64,000 bases of DNA from Balneolales bacterium ANBcel1 (GCA_029688905.1 JARULB010000001.1:434001-498000); one strand, 5' to 3'; positions 1 through 9,021 are shown, counted from the first letter of the stretch. Made by a program: numbers and translations. Notes: generated from the letters alone by a model not told the origin.

Positions 1-156
1 AGCCAAGCCCGAAAAGCGTGCAGGCCAAACCGGCAGTCGGGCCGGCCTCCGGGTTGGCAACTGAGCCCGAGGGTGGGTATATTCCGATCGGCGAGCCGCC
101 ACCGTGGACGACACTCTGTGCAGCCGCTGACATTTTCACCATCCAAAAAAAACGGC
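1..156. other. Window edge, no gene assigned
   Basis: No recognisable coding sequence. Short frames run through it, but the in-frame extension upstream of sucD does not resemble SucD, and nothing else here looks like a protein family I know. It probably holds the sucD leader. Confidence 0.4.
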
Positions 157-1026
157 ATGAGCGTATTAGTAGGAAAAGACACCCGCCTTGTAGTTCAGGG
201 ATTTACGGGCAAGGAAGGCACCTTTCACGCGGAACAGATGATCGCTTACGGAACCCGCGTCATCGGAGGGGTTACCCCCGGAAAGGGAGGCACCACTCAC
301 CTTGACCGGCCCGTCTTCAATACCGTTTCCGATGCGGTGAAGGAGGAAGAAGCCAATACTTCGGTCATTTTTGTGCCCCCGGCCTTTGCAGCCGATGCCA
401 TCTCCGAAGCCGCTCTTGCCGGCATCAAAACCATCGTCTGTATCACCGAAGGAATTCCGGTAAAGGATATGATTGCCGCGCGGGAGATTGTACGGCGTCA
501 TGACGCGGTACTGATCGGCCCTAATTGCCCGGGCGTGATTACCCCCGGTGAGGCGAAAGTGGGTATTATGCCGGGCAATGTGTTTGCACCGGGGCGCGTC
601 GGTGTCATTTCCAGGTCGGGGACCCTCACCTACGAGGCGGTCGATCAGCTAACCAAGGCGGGTCTCGGGCAGAGCACGGCCATCGGCATCGGGGGCGATC
701 CCGTTATCGGAACCAAGCACCGGGATGCCCTGGCACTGTTCAACGACGACCCCGATACCGACGCCATCGTACTGATCGGTGAGATCGGCGGAACGGATGA
801 AGAGGACGCGGCCGCATGGATCAGCGAGCATGTTCAAAAGCCCGTGGTGGCTTTCATCGCCGGGCGAACCGCGCCTCCGGGCCGCCGAATGGGTCACGCC
901 GGAGCGATCGTTTCCGGCGGAAAGGGGACGGCGGATGACAAGATAGCGGCACTGAAAGCAGCCGGCATCACCGTTTGCGAAAGTCCGGCTGTGATCGGCG
1001 ACACTGTGAAGCAGCTGCTCGGCTGA
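157..1026 (+). CDS. sucD: Succinyl-CoA ligase (ADP-forming) alpha subunit
   Basis: This is the CoA-binding and phosphohistidine-carrying subunit of the TCA-cycle enzyme that interconverts succinyl-CoA and succinate with substrate-level phosphorylation. The N-terminal CoA-binding Rossmann region has [10 protein letters not shown] near residue 15. The phosphohistidine loop [10 protein letters not shown] places the active His at about residue 247, as in SucD homologues. A longer frame opens at 73, but homology begins at [10 protein letters not shown], so the ATG at 157 is chosen; this gives 290 aa, the usual length. The beta subunit gene sucC is not in the window, so the two subunits are apparently unlinked here. 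Confidence 0.95.
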   Translation: MSVLVGKDTRLVVQGFTGKEGTFHAEQMIAYGTRVIGGVTPGKGGTTHLDRPVFNTVSDAVKEEEANTSVIFVPPAFAADAISEAALAGIKTIVCITEGIPVKDMIAAREIVRRHDAVLIGPNCPGVITPGEAKVGIMPGNVFAPGRVGVISRSGTLTYEAVDQLTKAGLGQSTAIGIGGDPVIGTKHRDALALFNDDPDTDAIVLIGEIGGTDEEDAAAWISEHVQKPVVAFIAGRTAPPGRRMGHAGAIVSGGKGTADDKIAALKAAGITVCESPAVIGDTVKQLLG

Positions 1027-1041
1027 CTTCCCGGTCATCGG

Positions 1042-1121
1042 CCCTGATTCTCAGGCCATCGTTCTACTATCCCTGATTCTCCAACCATCGTTCCACTGTC
1101 CCTGAAGCTCCCGCCGAACGG
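1042..1121. repeat. 29-bp tandem repeat after sucD
   Basis: Two adjacent 29-bp units, 1042-1070 and 1071-1099, each begin CCCTGATTCTC and agree at about 24 of 29 positions by hand count. A weaker third unit starts at 1100. They lie just past the sucD stop. There is no clear hairpin with a T-tract, so this is a repeat and not an evident terminator. Confidence 0.6.
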
Positions 1122-1184
1122 TACACATCCGGTTTACGGATCTGGCCGAATCTCCTGTGCAAATCATCTCCCAAGTCCGGGCAT

Positions 1185-2228
1185 ATGAAGGCAACCCGAT
1201 TTTCCATGACGCTCTACATCTCGCTGCCGGTACTGGCATCGGCCTGTTCGATCGTCATGATTGCCCATTTCGTACTTCTTGCCGAAGAACGAATCGTCGC
1301 CGATGGCTTGTACGGCGACCTCTACACCTACATCGCCCTGGCGGAACGTTTTGATTTCTTCAACGAGGATATCCACTCCTTCCGAATGCTGATGCCCCTG
1401 ATAAGCGGATCCATTGCCGCATTGTTCAGCCTCACGGGCACGGAATCCCTCGGACTGCTCACCGGCTCGCTCAATTTTCTCTACATGCTCATCGGGTTCG
1501 GGGTGATGTACTACCTGTCGATGAAGGAGCGCTCGATCAACGCCCTCCAGGTGGCCCTCCCCCCCTTTCTGGTGCTTGCGCTTCCGGGTTTCTGGCAAGG
1601 CGTCTTTCTGCCGGTACCCGATGCGCTGATGTTCTGCATGTCGGGTCTCATTCTCGCCGGCATCCTTCTGCGGAGCCATGCCATACTGATTCCGGCAGCC
1701 ATTGCCGGCGTCTGGGTTTCCGAATGGCTGTTTCTCACGTTTTTTCTGATGCCGTTGATCGACGTGCTCCGTGGACGCAGATGGTCCGGCGGCTACGCGG
1801 CATTTGCATCAGCAGCGCTGATATACCTGGCCGCACCGGTGGTGGCCGGTATTCCCGACGGACACCTGATCTACCAATTCAGCGACTGGCTGAACAACAC
1901 CAGGGAACAATGGGCCGATCGGGAGTTCTCCACTGCAAGAGTCTTCTGGCGCAGCTTCACATTCGCTCTGCCTTTCTTCGCGTACCGTATATATGTATCG
2001 GGCCGGAACCGGGTGACGCTAACCCTGACCGCATGGTTCGTCATCATGTTCGGGCTTTCCCTCCTGATGGCCGGGGATACGGCGAACCGGGTTATGTTCC
2101 TGCTGATGCCCGCGCTGGTGCTCTGGCAGTATGAGTCCGACACCTTCTGCACCATGGAAAGACCGATTGAGCGGGAGCGCGATGAAGCCCCTTCATCAGA
2201 AATACAAACAGAAGAGACAGTCGCATAA
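1185..2228 (+). CDS. Polytopic membrane protein, function unknown
   Basis: A 347-aa protein with many hydrophobic segments. One lies at about residues 8-30, with several more between 70 and 215 and again between 260 and 315. A charged hydrophilic tail (ERERDEAPSSE) follows. The loop after the first segment carries GDLYTYIALAERFDFF, loosely reminiscent of membrane glycosyltransferase-type proteins whose first outer loop is acidic, but I cannot assign a family. It stands alone between sucD and an SDR gene, 158 bp after sucD. A membrane-enzyme role is a guess. Confidence 0.7.
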   Translation: MKATRFSMTLYISLPVLASACSIVMIAHFVLLAEERIVADGLYGDLYTYIALAERFDFFNEDIHSFRMLMPLISGSIAALFSLTGTESLGLLTGSLNFLYMLIGFGVMYYLSMKERSINALQVALPPFLVLALPGFWQGVFLPVPDALMFCMSGLILAGILLRSHAILIPAAIAGVWVSEWLFLTFFLMPLIDVLRGRRWSGGYAAFASAALIYLAAPVVAGIPDGHLIYQFSDWLNNTREQWADREFSTARVFWRSFTFALPFFAYRIYVSGRNRVTLTLTAWFVIMFGLSLLMAGDTANRVMFLLMPALVLWQYESDTFCTMERPIERERDEAPSSEIQTEETVA

Positions 2229-2304
2229 ATCAGAAAACGGATCGTAGCATTGAGGTGTTACATTACTTGCTTCAAACAATCACAACCACAGCTATCCAGA
2301 TACT

Positions 2305-3081
2305 ATGGATTACAAACTGACCGACCAGCATGTAATCGTAACAGGATGCAGTTCCGGGTTCGGCAAGGCCATTGCCCATGCTCTTTGCCGGGAAGGGGCG
2401 AATGTGACCGGCATAGCACGCCGGCAGGATCCGCTCGCCCGCCTGCATCATCGGTGGCCCGAACGTTTCACTCCGATTCAGGGCGACCTTGAAAGTGAGG
2501 AAACCCTCATCCGCCTTGAGATGGCAACAGCCGGGAAACCGCTGCACGGACTGGTACTCAACGCCGGAGGGCCTCCCGCCAAAACGGCATCCGAAACAAC
2601 CGTTACCGAGTGGGATCGCGCCTACCGGCAGGTCTTCCGATGGAAAGCGGACCTGACCCTACGGCTGCTGCCCCGAATGAGAAACGCCGGTTACGGACGC
2701 ATTCTCTTCATCGAGAGTCAGTCTGTCAAGCAGCCGATCCCCGCCCTCGCCCTCAGCAACGCCATGCGGGCCGGCATCGTCGGTTTCGCAAAGTCGCTTT
2801 CGCTGGATGTGGCCGCCGGTGGGATCACCGTTAATGTGCTGGCTCCGGGTCCGCATGACACTCCCGCCATCGAAAGAGTGATCGCCTACCGCTCCGAAAA
2901 AACTGGCCAGTCGATCCAGGAAGCCAGAAAATCAATGGAAGCGGGCATTCCGGCAGGCCGGTTCGGAACCGCCGACGAACTGGCGGGACTTGCGCTGTGG
3001 CTTCTCTCCTCACAGTCCAGCTACGTCACGGGTCAGACCATCAGTCACGCCGGCGGCAATATCCAGGGTTTGTTCGGCTGA
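2305..3081 (+). CDS. SDR-family protein without canonical Tyr/Lys
   Basis: A 258-aa short-chain dehydrogenase/reductase fold. It has the nucleotide-binding TGCSSGFGKAIA motif at about residues 13-24, NAGGPPA after beta-4, and a C-terminal SSYVTGQTISHAGG segment typical of FabG-like members. The region that normally carries YxxxK reads ALALSNAMRAGIVGFAKSL, so the catalytic Tyr and Lys are missing, while a Ser remains in ESQSVKQP. Such LSNxxRxG variants are known within annotated FabG-like SDRs, whose chemistry is unclear. The substrate cannot be inferred from the neighbours. Confidence 0.88.
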   Translation: MDYKLTDQHVIVTGCSSGFGKAIAHALCREGANVTGIARRQDPLARLHHRWPERFTPIQGDLESEETLIRLEMATAGKPLHGLVLNAGGPPAKTASETTVTEWDRAYRQVFRWKADLTLRLLPRMRNAGYGRILFIESQSVKQPIPALALSNAMRAGIVGFAKSLSLDVAAGGITVNVLAPGPHDTPAIERVIAYRSEKTGQSIQEARKSMEAGIPAGRFGTADELAGLALWLLSSQSSYVTGQTISHAGGNIQGLFG

Positions 3082-3173
3082 TGGAGCACCCGCCGTACTT
3101 CATCACCCGAAAACTGCCGGACCCGCCAAACGTTGTATTCAAACAGACACCTGATCACAAAAATATAACCACC

Positions 3174-3605
3174 ATGTCACCTATCTGGCACCAGCAAACA
3201 TTTCAACTCAGGTCGCGCCCGCGCGGATTTCATCTCGTAACCGATGAAATCACCTCGCAGCTTGAAAAACTCTCCGAACTGCGAATCGGGCTGGCGCACA
3301 TCCACATCCTGCACACCAGCGCCTCCCTGACCATCAATGAAAACGCCGACCCGACCGTCCGGGACGATTTTGAGATGCATTTTACCCGGACCGTTCCGGA
3401 AGATACTTCCATGTACCGGCACACCCTGGAGGGGCCGGACGATATGACGTCCCATATCAAAGCTTCACTGCTCGGCAGCTCTCTTGCCATACCGGTTTCC
3501 AATGGGCGCTTTGCACTGGGCACCTGGCAAGGCATTTACCTCTGTGAACACCGGAATCGCGGTGGGAGCCGCTCTGTTATCGTTACACTGAACGGAACCA
3601 CTTGA
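3174..3605 (+). CDS. YjbQ/UPF0047 family protein
   Basis: A 143-aa member of the YjbQ (UPF0047) family, compact trimeric proteins reported to have weak thiamine-phosphate synthase activity in E. coli. The family signature is clear: HTSASLTINENADPTVRDD near residues 45-65 and ALGTWQGIYLCEHR near the C-terminus. A longer frame begins at 2997 inside the SDR gene, but the family N-terminus (IWHQQTFQL) fits the ATG at 3174. It follows the SDR gene by about 90 bp in the same direction. The physiological role is unsettled for the whole family. Confidence 0.9.
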   Translation: MSPIWHQQTFQLRSRPRGFHLVTDEITSQLEKLSELRIGLAHIHILHTSASLTINENADPTVRDDFEMHFTRTVPEDTSMYRHTLEGPDDMTSHIKASLLGSSLAIPVSNGRFALGTWQGIYLCEHRNRGGSRSVIVTLNGTT

Positions 3606-3684
3606 CCGGAGCCGTTTGATCGGAGCCTCTTGACCGGAGCCACTTGATCGGAGCCGCTTGATCGGAACCGCTTGACCCCTGCCG
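3601..3684. repeat. Six 14-bp tandem repeats at the yjbQ stop
   Basis: Six consecutive 14-bp units, consensus CTTGATCGGAGCCG, run without spacers from 3601 to 3684. The first includes the yjbQ stop codon (TGA at 3603-3605). The units differ at one to three positions, except the last, which is more diverged. Without spacers this is not a CRISPR. The unit carries in-frame TGA triplets, so it is not coding in the yjbQ frame. Confidence 0.85.
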
Positions 3685-3968
3685 GGAACACCATCAACAC
3701 CCGGCCGCACTTTTAGCATCCCCGGCCGGGTATTCCTTCGCTTTCCAACGCCATTTCCTGCGTTCTACCGCCCGGTTGCATTATCTGCATTCCACTGCCC
3801 GACTGATTTTTCTGAACCCTCACCAGTGACCGCATCGCTGCCCGGCTGCACTTTTTAGCATCCCCGGCAAAATTTCTCCGATGCATTTGTCCCGGAATTT
3901 ATTTAGATTTAATCTTAATAAATCAAGCTTGCAACGTACTCAAAAAATAATTTCACATCAGCCTGGCA
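3606..3968. other. yjbQ-feoA intergenic region
   Basis: A 363-bp gap. It begins with the 14-bp tandem repeat. It then carries two near-identical 27-28-bp direct copies (3700-3726 and 3841-3868; core CCCGGC, then GCAC, then TTTTAGCATCCCCGGC), and ends in an A+T-rich stretch that holds the feoA operator candidate. No coding potential was recognised. Confidence 0.6.
3897..3923. promoter_or_regulatory. Palindromic operator candidate upstream of feoAB
   Basis: A 27-bp inverted repeat with 13-bp arms around a single central T at 3910. The arms match at 12 of 13 positions; the inner core is TTTAGATT-T-AATCTTAA. It lies 46 bp before the feoA start in an otherwise G+C-rich region. The position and symmetry suit a metal-responsive repressor site of the DtxR/MntR or Fur type. 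Which family binds is inference, since no regulator gene is adjacent. Confidence 0.65.
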
Positions 3969-4226
3969 ATGCAAAAAACTATTATTGATTTGAATCCGGA
4001 AGAATCGGCGGAGGTCATCTGCTTTCAGGGCTGCCAAACCCAGGGCAAGCGGCTTGAGGAGATGGGCATCCGTGAAGGAAAAATCATTTCCCGTGTCAGT
4101 TCCCAGTTCATCGGCGGACCGGTAATCGTCTCTGTTGATGGCCGGCAAACAGCAATGGGCAGAAAAATGGCTGCGAAAATCCTGGTAGAGCCTGTCGCAG
4201 TTTTTCAGTCAGCAGCTGCGCTTTAG
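3969..4226 (+). CDS. feoA: Ferrous iron transport protein A
   Basis: An 85-aa SH3-like small cytoplasmic protein that works with FeoB in Fe2+ uptake. Family features visible are the CFQGCQTQGKRLEEMGIREGK segment split around residues 20-40 and the closing beta strands with GGPVIVSVDGRQTAMGRKMAAKI in the second half. Length is typical. It starts 46 bp after the palindromic operator candidate and ends 19 bp before feoB, so the two are surely cotranscribed. Confidence 0.93.
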   Translation: MQKTIIDLNPEESAEVICFQGCQTQGKRLEEMGIREGKIISRVSSQFIGGPVIVSVDGRQTAMGRKMAAKILVEPVAVFQSAAAL

Positions 4227-4245
4227 CGCCAATCGAGGTTGATTC

Positions 4246-5964
4246 ATGCGTATTCTGTTGATGGGCAATCCCAACGTTGGGAAAAGCGCCATTTTTTCAC
4301 ATCTGACCGGTACTCATGTCAGTGTTTCCAACTACTCGGGAACAACGGTGGAATACGCTTCCGGCACGCTGGCGCTCGAACAGGGTACTGCGGAGCTGAT
4401 TGATACCCCCGGTACATTTTCCATGAATCCGGCCAACAAAGCCGAAGAGGCCGCGGTAGCCATGCTCGGTGATGCCGATGTGATCATCAACGTCACCGAT
4501 GCCGGAAACCTGGAGCGCAACCTGTATTTAACACTGCAGCTCCTGCAAACCGGCAAGCCGGTAATGGTTGTTCTGAATATGTGGGATGAGGCGCGGAAGA
4601 AGCGGATCAAAACCGACACCGAAAAGCTGGAGAAGAGGCTGGGAGTTCCGGTAATACCCACCAGCGCCATCAGCGGAGAGGGTATCGCGATGCTGAAAAG
4701 CCGGCTGCCCGAGGCCCGTCCAGGAACCTCCTCCACACTGCCCGGCAAAGATTTATGGAAAACCTCCGAGCAAATCCTCCGGGATACGCAACAATCGCCA
4801 CCGGAAAGCACATCGGCACGCATGAAACTGGACCACAGCACGGTACACCCGGTCTGGGGACCCGCCTGGGCTGCCCTGGTGATGCTGCTCAGCTTCCTGA
4901 TCGTTGCCGTGGCCGGTGACGCCTTGCATGACCTCCTGGGTGACCTGTTCGAATTTCTCTGGCTGCCGGTTGCCACCCTTGGCTCGAATCTGCTGGGCGG
5001 CTCCGGAATAGTGCATAACATCATCATCGGGGAGCTCATCGACGGCAAAATCGACTTTGATGAGTCGTTCGGCCTCATCACCACCGGACTGTACATCCCG
5101 CTTGCCGTGGTATTGCCGTTTATTTTCAGCTTTTACGTTGTATTGAGCATTCTTGAAGATGTCGGATATCTGCCGCGTCTCGGAGTGGTGGTTGATAATC
5201 TCATGCAGCGAATGGGAATACAGGGAGCTTCCGTAGTTCCAATGATGCTTGGCATCGGCTGCAATGTGCCGGGCGTGATGGCGGGCCGCATGCTGGAAAC
5301 CCGCAGGGAACGCCTGATCGTTGCCACGCTCATCGCAATTGTGGTGCCTTGCGTGGCGCAGCAGGCCATGGTAATCGGCCTTCTCGGAAAAGCCGGGGCA
5401 ATCGGCCTCGTCATCGTATATGCTACTCTGTTCCTCCTCTGGATCCTCCTTGGGTGGATGATGAACCTGTTTCTGAAGGGCGAGCCCAACGAACTGCTCA
5501 TTGACCTGCCGCCCTACCGACTACCCTACTGGCCCTCCCTGGTAAAAAAAAACTACATGAGAATGAGCGGATTCGTCCGTGGCGCGCTGCCTTATGTGCT
5601 GCTCGGAGTACTTGTGGTGAACCTGTTTTACACCCTGGGCCTGATCTCCTATATCAGTGACGCGTTCGCGCCGGTCATAACCGGCCTGTTCGGACTGCCC
5701 GGTGAAGCCGGTGCCGCACTCATCGTTGGTTTTCTGCGCAAGGATGTCGCCGTAGGCATGCTGGCGCCGCTCGGAATGGAGCTGCAGCAGCTGATCGTCG
5801 CCAGCGTCGTACTGATGGTCTATTTCCCCTGCGTGGCCACATTCGTGGTGCTTTTCAAGGAACTGGGCCTGCGTGACCTGCTGGTCCTCATCGGTATCAT
5901 GGTCGTTATTGTATTGATTACCGGCGGCGGACTAAACCTGCTGCTGCACTACTCAGGAATCTGA
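4246..5964 (+). CDS. feoB: Ferrous iron transporter FeoB (short form)
   Basis: Inner-membrane Fe2+ transporter with an N-terminal G domain. G1 is GNPNVGKS at residues 7-14, G3 DTPG near 53, G4 NMWD near 111, and a G5-like SAIS follows. The first Gate segment is GIGCNVPGVMAGRMLETRRE near 337 and the second contains LRKDVAVGML near 498. At 572 aa it is well short of the common 700-770 aa. The soluble part ends near residue 205, so the helical linker between G domain and membrane is reduced, and the C-terminal tail is minimal. No feoC is present. It lies in a same-strand run with feoA and the ferric-type ABC genes. Confidence 0.94.
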   Translation: MRILLMGNPNVGKSAIFSHLTGTHVSVSNYSGTTVEYASGTLALEQGTAELIDTPGTFSMNPANKAEEAAVAMLGDADVIINVTDAGNLERNLYLTLQLLQTGKPVMVVLNMWDEARKKRIKTDTEKLEKRLGVPVIPTSAISGEGIAMLKSRLPEARPGTSSTLPGKDLWKTSEQILRDTQQSPPESTSARMKLDHSTVHPVWGPAWAALVMLLSFLIVAVAGDALHDLLGDLFEFLWLPVATLGSNLLGGSGIVHNIIIGELIDGKIDFDESFGLITTGLYIPLAVVLPFIFSFYVVLSILEDVGYLPRLGVVVDNLMQRMGIQGASVVPMMLGIGCNVPGVMAGRMLETRRERLIVATLIAIVVPCVAQQAMVIGLLGKAGAIGLVIVYATLFLLWILLGWMMNLFLKGEPNELLIDLPPYRLPYWPSLVKKNYMRMSGFVRGALPYVLLGVLVVNLFYTLGLISYISDAFAPVITGLFGLPGEAGAALIVGFLRKDVAVGMLAPLGMELQQLIVASVVLMVYFPCVATFVVLFKELGLRDLLVLIGIMVVIVLITGGGLNLLLHYSGI

Positions 5965-6050
5965 ATAAAACCGCATACAGAATGAAAACCGCAAACTTGC
6001 TGTTTGATACACCGACCGACGCAAAAGTCATCTTCCCAAACGCTAACAAC

Positions 6051-7058
6051 ATGGTACGAAAACTTCTCTCAACAAAAATACTTCTGCTGGCGGCCGTCCT
6101 GCTGGTTGTTCCCGCTCTGTTACCTGCTCAATCCCTCACCATCTATTCCGGCCGCAGCAAGGCTCTGGTCGAACCGTTGATTCAAAAATTTGAGCAAGAG
6201 CACGGAGTACGTGTGAATGTGCGCTATGGAGGCTCCACACAGCTCGCCGTGGCCCTGCTGGAAGAGGGTCGCCGGACCCCGGCCGACATTTTCTGGGCAC
6301 AGGATGCGGGCGCTCTGGGCGCGGTTCACAGGGGTGAGATGTTTCAACAGCTCCCGGAGGAATTGCTCAACCTGTTGCCCGAACAGCTCCACAACTCCCG
6401 GGGCACCTGGTTGGCAACCAGCGGCCGCGCCAGAGTGATGGCCTATTCCAGCGCCAGGGTCGACACTGCCGCACTGCCCAATTCGGTGTTCGGCCTCACC
6501 GACGACAGATGGCAGAACCGGGTGGGATGGGCACCCAGCAACGGGTCGTTTCAGTCGTTCCTGACTTCCATGCGACTGCTGGAAGGGGATGAGACCACCC
6601 TGCAATGGCTTCGTGACATGAGGGATAACGGCGCTCAGAGCTACATCAACAACAGCGCCCTGCTGCAGGCCATCGCGGCCGGCGAAATCGACATCGCCCT
6701 CACCAACCACTACTACCTGTTCCGCTTTCGCGAAAGCAACCCGCGGTTTCCGGTGGATCAAACCTACTTCGCCCCCAACGACCCGGGGAATCTGGTGAAT
6801 GTCGCAGGTATCGGGATATTGAACACCGCCAGCAACCGGGAGACCGCCCTGGCATTCATCCATTTTCTTTTGGAGGTAGAAAATCAGCAGTGGGTCACCG
6901 ACGAGGTTTTTGAGTATCCGGTGCGGGAAGATATCAGTGCGGTTCCGGGGCAGACCACATTGCAGGACATCCGCGAGCTGAGTCCGGTTCTCGATCTGGA
7001 TGAGCTGAGTGATCTCAACCAGACATTGAATCTGCTTCGCAGAGCCGGATTGTTGTAA
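6051..7058 (+). CDS. fbpA: Iron(III) ABC transporter substrate-binding protein
   Basis: A 335-aa periplasmic binding protein of the FbpA/FutA group. A signal peptide covers about residues 1-25 (KILLLAAVLLVVPALLPAQS). The mature protein opens LTIYSGRSKALVEPLI, the standard start of ferric-binding proteins. NHYYLFRFRE carries the adjacent tyrosines that coordinate Fe3+ in this family. A longer frame opens at 5982, but its extra 23 residues would precede the signal peptide, so 6051 is chosen. It is 86 bp after feoB, linking Fe2+ and Fe3+ uptake in one gene row. Confidence 0.9.
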   Translation: MVRKLLSTKILLLAAVLLVVPALLPAQSLTIYSGRSKALVEPLIQKFEQEHGVRVNVRYGGSTQLAVALLEEGRRTPADIFWAQDAGALGAVHRGEMFQQLPEELLNLLPEQLHNSRGTWLATSGRARVMAYSSARVDTAALPNSVFGLTDDRWQNRVGWAPSNGSFQSFLTSMRLLEGDETTLQWLRDMRDNGAQSYINNSALLQAIAAGEIDIALTNHYYLFRFRESNPRFPVDQTYFAPNDPGNLVNVAGIGILNTASNRETALAFIHFLLEVENQQWVTDEVFEYPVREDISAVPGQTTLQDIRELSPVLDLDELSDLNQTLNLLRRAGLL

Positions 7059-7379
7059 AATCCGGGTGGATGAAGCCCTTGACCGGCAAACGAATCAAAC
7101 TACAGTGTACATGTCGCTTCAGGATCAGGGCGGAAGAGGCTCCCGGGTTTCTCCGTCAATGCGTCGTTTGATTCGATTGCTTGTCCCGCAGAACCTTTCC
7201 TCAGCGGCATCTGTTTTTTATGGCGTTACAAACAAGATCAATCCCTATTTTATACCGCCTTCCGGTTTTGTTCCCGATGGTTATTCCACCGGACGAGCGT
7301 TATCACCGGTTCCGACAGCAGGAATGTCGCTGCCGGACTGCCGGGAACCCGACATCGTAACAAGCTCCTACAACATCCC
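7059..7379. other. fbpA-fbpB spacer with long-range inverted repeat
   Basis: A 321-bp spacer inside the transporter gene row. A perfect 10-bp inverted repeat, CGAATCAAAC at 7091-7100 and GTTTGATTCG at 7166-7175, could form the base of an intercistronic RNA structure. A 105-codon frame from a GTG at 7066 ends in a TGA overlapping the fbpB start, but its composition resembles no known protein, so it is not called. Confidence 0.5.
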
Positions 7380-8969
7380 TTGATTTCCAGATTCTCAGGC
7401 ATTTTCAAAATCGATAACCTGCCCCGATGGTACTTCCTGGCACCTTCCGTACTGGTTGGTCTGTCGGTGTTGATACCACTCCTGTATCTGGTAGTACGAG
7501 CCCTGGATGCCGATCCGGAGCTGTCCATGGAGCTGGTGTTCCGGTATCGCAATCTCGAGCTGCTGTTCAACACGCTTCTGCTCGCGGTCTCGACACTGGT
7601 TGCGGGCACGCTCATAGCCCTGCCGCTTGCCTGGATTACCACACGCACCGACATAGCAGGCCGAAAACTTCTCACCCTGCTGGGAGTGCTGCCCCTGGCC
7701 ATCCCCGGTTATGTGATGGCCTACGCCCTGCTTGGCTTTTCCGGCGCCAACGGGACGCTTGCCGTCCTGTTCGGCATCGAGCTGCCCCGGCTTAGCGGCT
7801 TCAGCGGAGCACTGGCGGCCATCAGCCTCTACACCTTCCCCTATCTTTACCTGAATTTCCGATCGGCACTCGCCGGGCTGGACCCATCCCTTGAAGAAGC
7901 CTCCCGATCACTGGGCTACCGTCCCTTTGAAGTGTTTCTTCGGGTCATTCTCCCCCAGCTTCGTCCCGCTTACTATGCGGGAACGCTGATCATCTTCCTC
8001 TATGTGCTCGGCGACTTCGGAGCGGTTTCGCTGATGCGCTTTGAAACCTTCAGCTACGCCATTTTCCTGCAATATGCCGGTTCGTACGACAGGGTTTATG
8101 CCGCCTGGCTGGCGCTGATGCTGCTGGCACTGACCTCAACGGCGCTTATTGTGGAATACCGTCTGCTTCGCGGCCTGTTTTTTCATCGCATCGGCACCGG
8201 AAGCGAGAAAAAATCGGGACTGGTGGCACTGGGGCACTGGAAATGGCCGGCTTATATTTTTGTGACGGTCCTGGTGCTGGCATCGATCGTGCTTCCCGTA
8301 AGCACCATCGCGTACTGGATGATTGAGGCCTTTGATCCCGGCCAGCTCACCGGCCTGCGCCGGGCACTGACCGGCTCTGCGATGGCTTCGGCTCCCGCCG
8401 CGCTGCTGGCTACCGCATTGGCGATCCCACTGGCATACAACGGTGTACGCCATCCTTCGCGCCTGACCCGCGGCCTCGAACGAATCGCCTATCTGGGCTA
8501 CGCCACCCCGCCCCTGGCGTTCGCCCTCGCGCTTATTTTCTTCACCCTGAACGCCACGCCGGTACTCTATCAGACCCTTACCCTGCTGATTGTCGCCTAT
8601 GCGCTTCACTTTCTGGCCGAAGCTATCGGACCGGTTCGCAGCTCCCTGTACCAGGCTTCTCCGCGACTTGAAGAGGCCGCCCGCTCTCTGGGTTACGGCC
8701 GCCTGAAGGCGTTCTTTTTCGCCACATTCCCGGTAATGCGCAACGGTCTGGTCGTATCCGCCGCATTCGTATTCATGTCGGCAATGAAAGAACTGCCGAT
8801 AACGTTTCTCCTGGCACCGGTCGGTTTCGAGACACTGGCCGTGAATGTCTGGAGTTACACGGCCGAAGCCATGTTTGCGCAAGCCGCTCCCTATGCTCTT
8901 GTTATTTTATTATTTTCTGCTCTTTTTGTTGGACTGCTGTTCACCCGGGAATGGACAGCCCGCCGATAG
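7380..8969 (+). CDS. fbpB: Iron(III) ABC transporter permease (fused, two permease domains)
   Basis: A 529-aa inner-membrane permease made of two BPD_transp_1 halves, as in FbpB/SfuB. Each half carries an EAA-type loop: EEASRSLGYRPFEVFLRVIL near residue 178 and EEAARSLGYGRLKAFFFAT near 433. About 12 membrane segments are visible. No in-frame ATG or GTG lies near the N-terminus, so the TTG at 7380 is the likely start; homology begins within about 15 residues. It moves Fe3+ delivered by the upstream binding protein, powered by the ATPase 52 bp downstream. Confidence 0.92.
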   Translation: MISRFSGIFKIDNLPRWYFLAPSVLVGLSVLIPLLYLVVRALDADPELSMELVFRYRNLELLFNTLLLAVSTLVAGTLIALPLAWITTRTDIAGRKLLTLLGVLPLAIPGYVMAYALLGFSGANGTLAVLFGIELPRLSGFSGALAAISLYTFPYLYLNFRSALAGLDPSLEEASRSLGYRPFEVFLRVILPQLRPAYYAGTLIIFLYVLGDFGAVSLMRFETFSYAIFLQYAGSYDRVYAAWLALMLLALTSTALIVEYRLLRGLFFHRIGTGSEKKSGLVALGHWKWPAYIFVTVLVLASIVLPVSTIAYWMIEAFDPGQLTGLRRALTGSAMASAPAALLATALAIPLAYNGVRHPSRLTRGLERIAYLGYATPPLAFALALIFFTLNATPVLYQTLTLLIVAYALHFLAEAIGPVRSSLYQASPRLEEAARSLGYGRLKAFFFATFPVMRNGLVVSAAFVFMSAMKELPITFLLAPVGFETLAVNVWSYTAEAMFAQAAPYALVILLFSALFVGLLFTREWTARR

Positions 8970-9021
8970 CCGTTACTAAAGTCACCTATATCCGAATACC
9001 CGAACCGGTACCATTTCATCC

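Noticed and set aside
18-305. 95-codon frame at the window start
   Set aside because: Overlaps sucD out of frame, with low-complexity basic composition.
3601-3684. Considered as a CRISPR-like array
   Set aside because: The 14-bp units are contiguous with no spacers, and no cas genes are in the window.
7066-7383. 105-codon frame between fbpA and fbpB, ending in a TGA that overlaps the fbpB TTG
   Set aside because: GTG start, no recognisable domain, irregular composition. Kept only as part of the spacer description.
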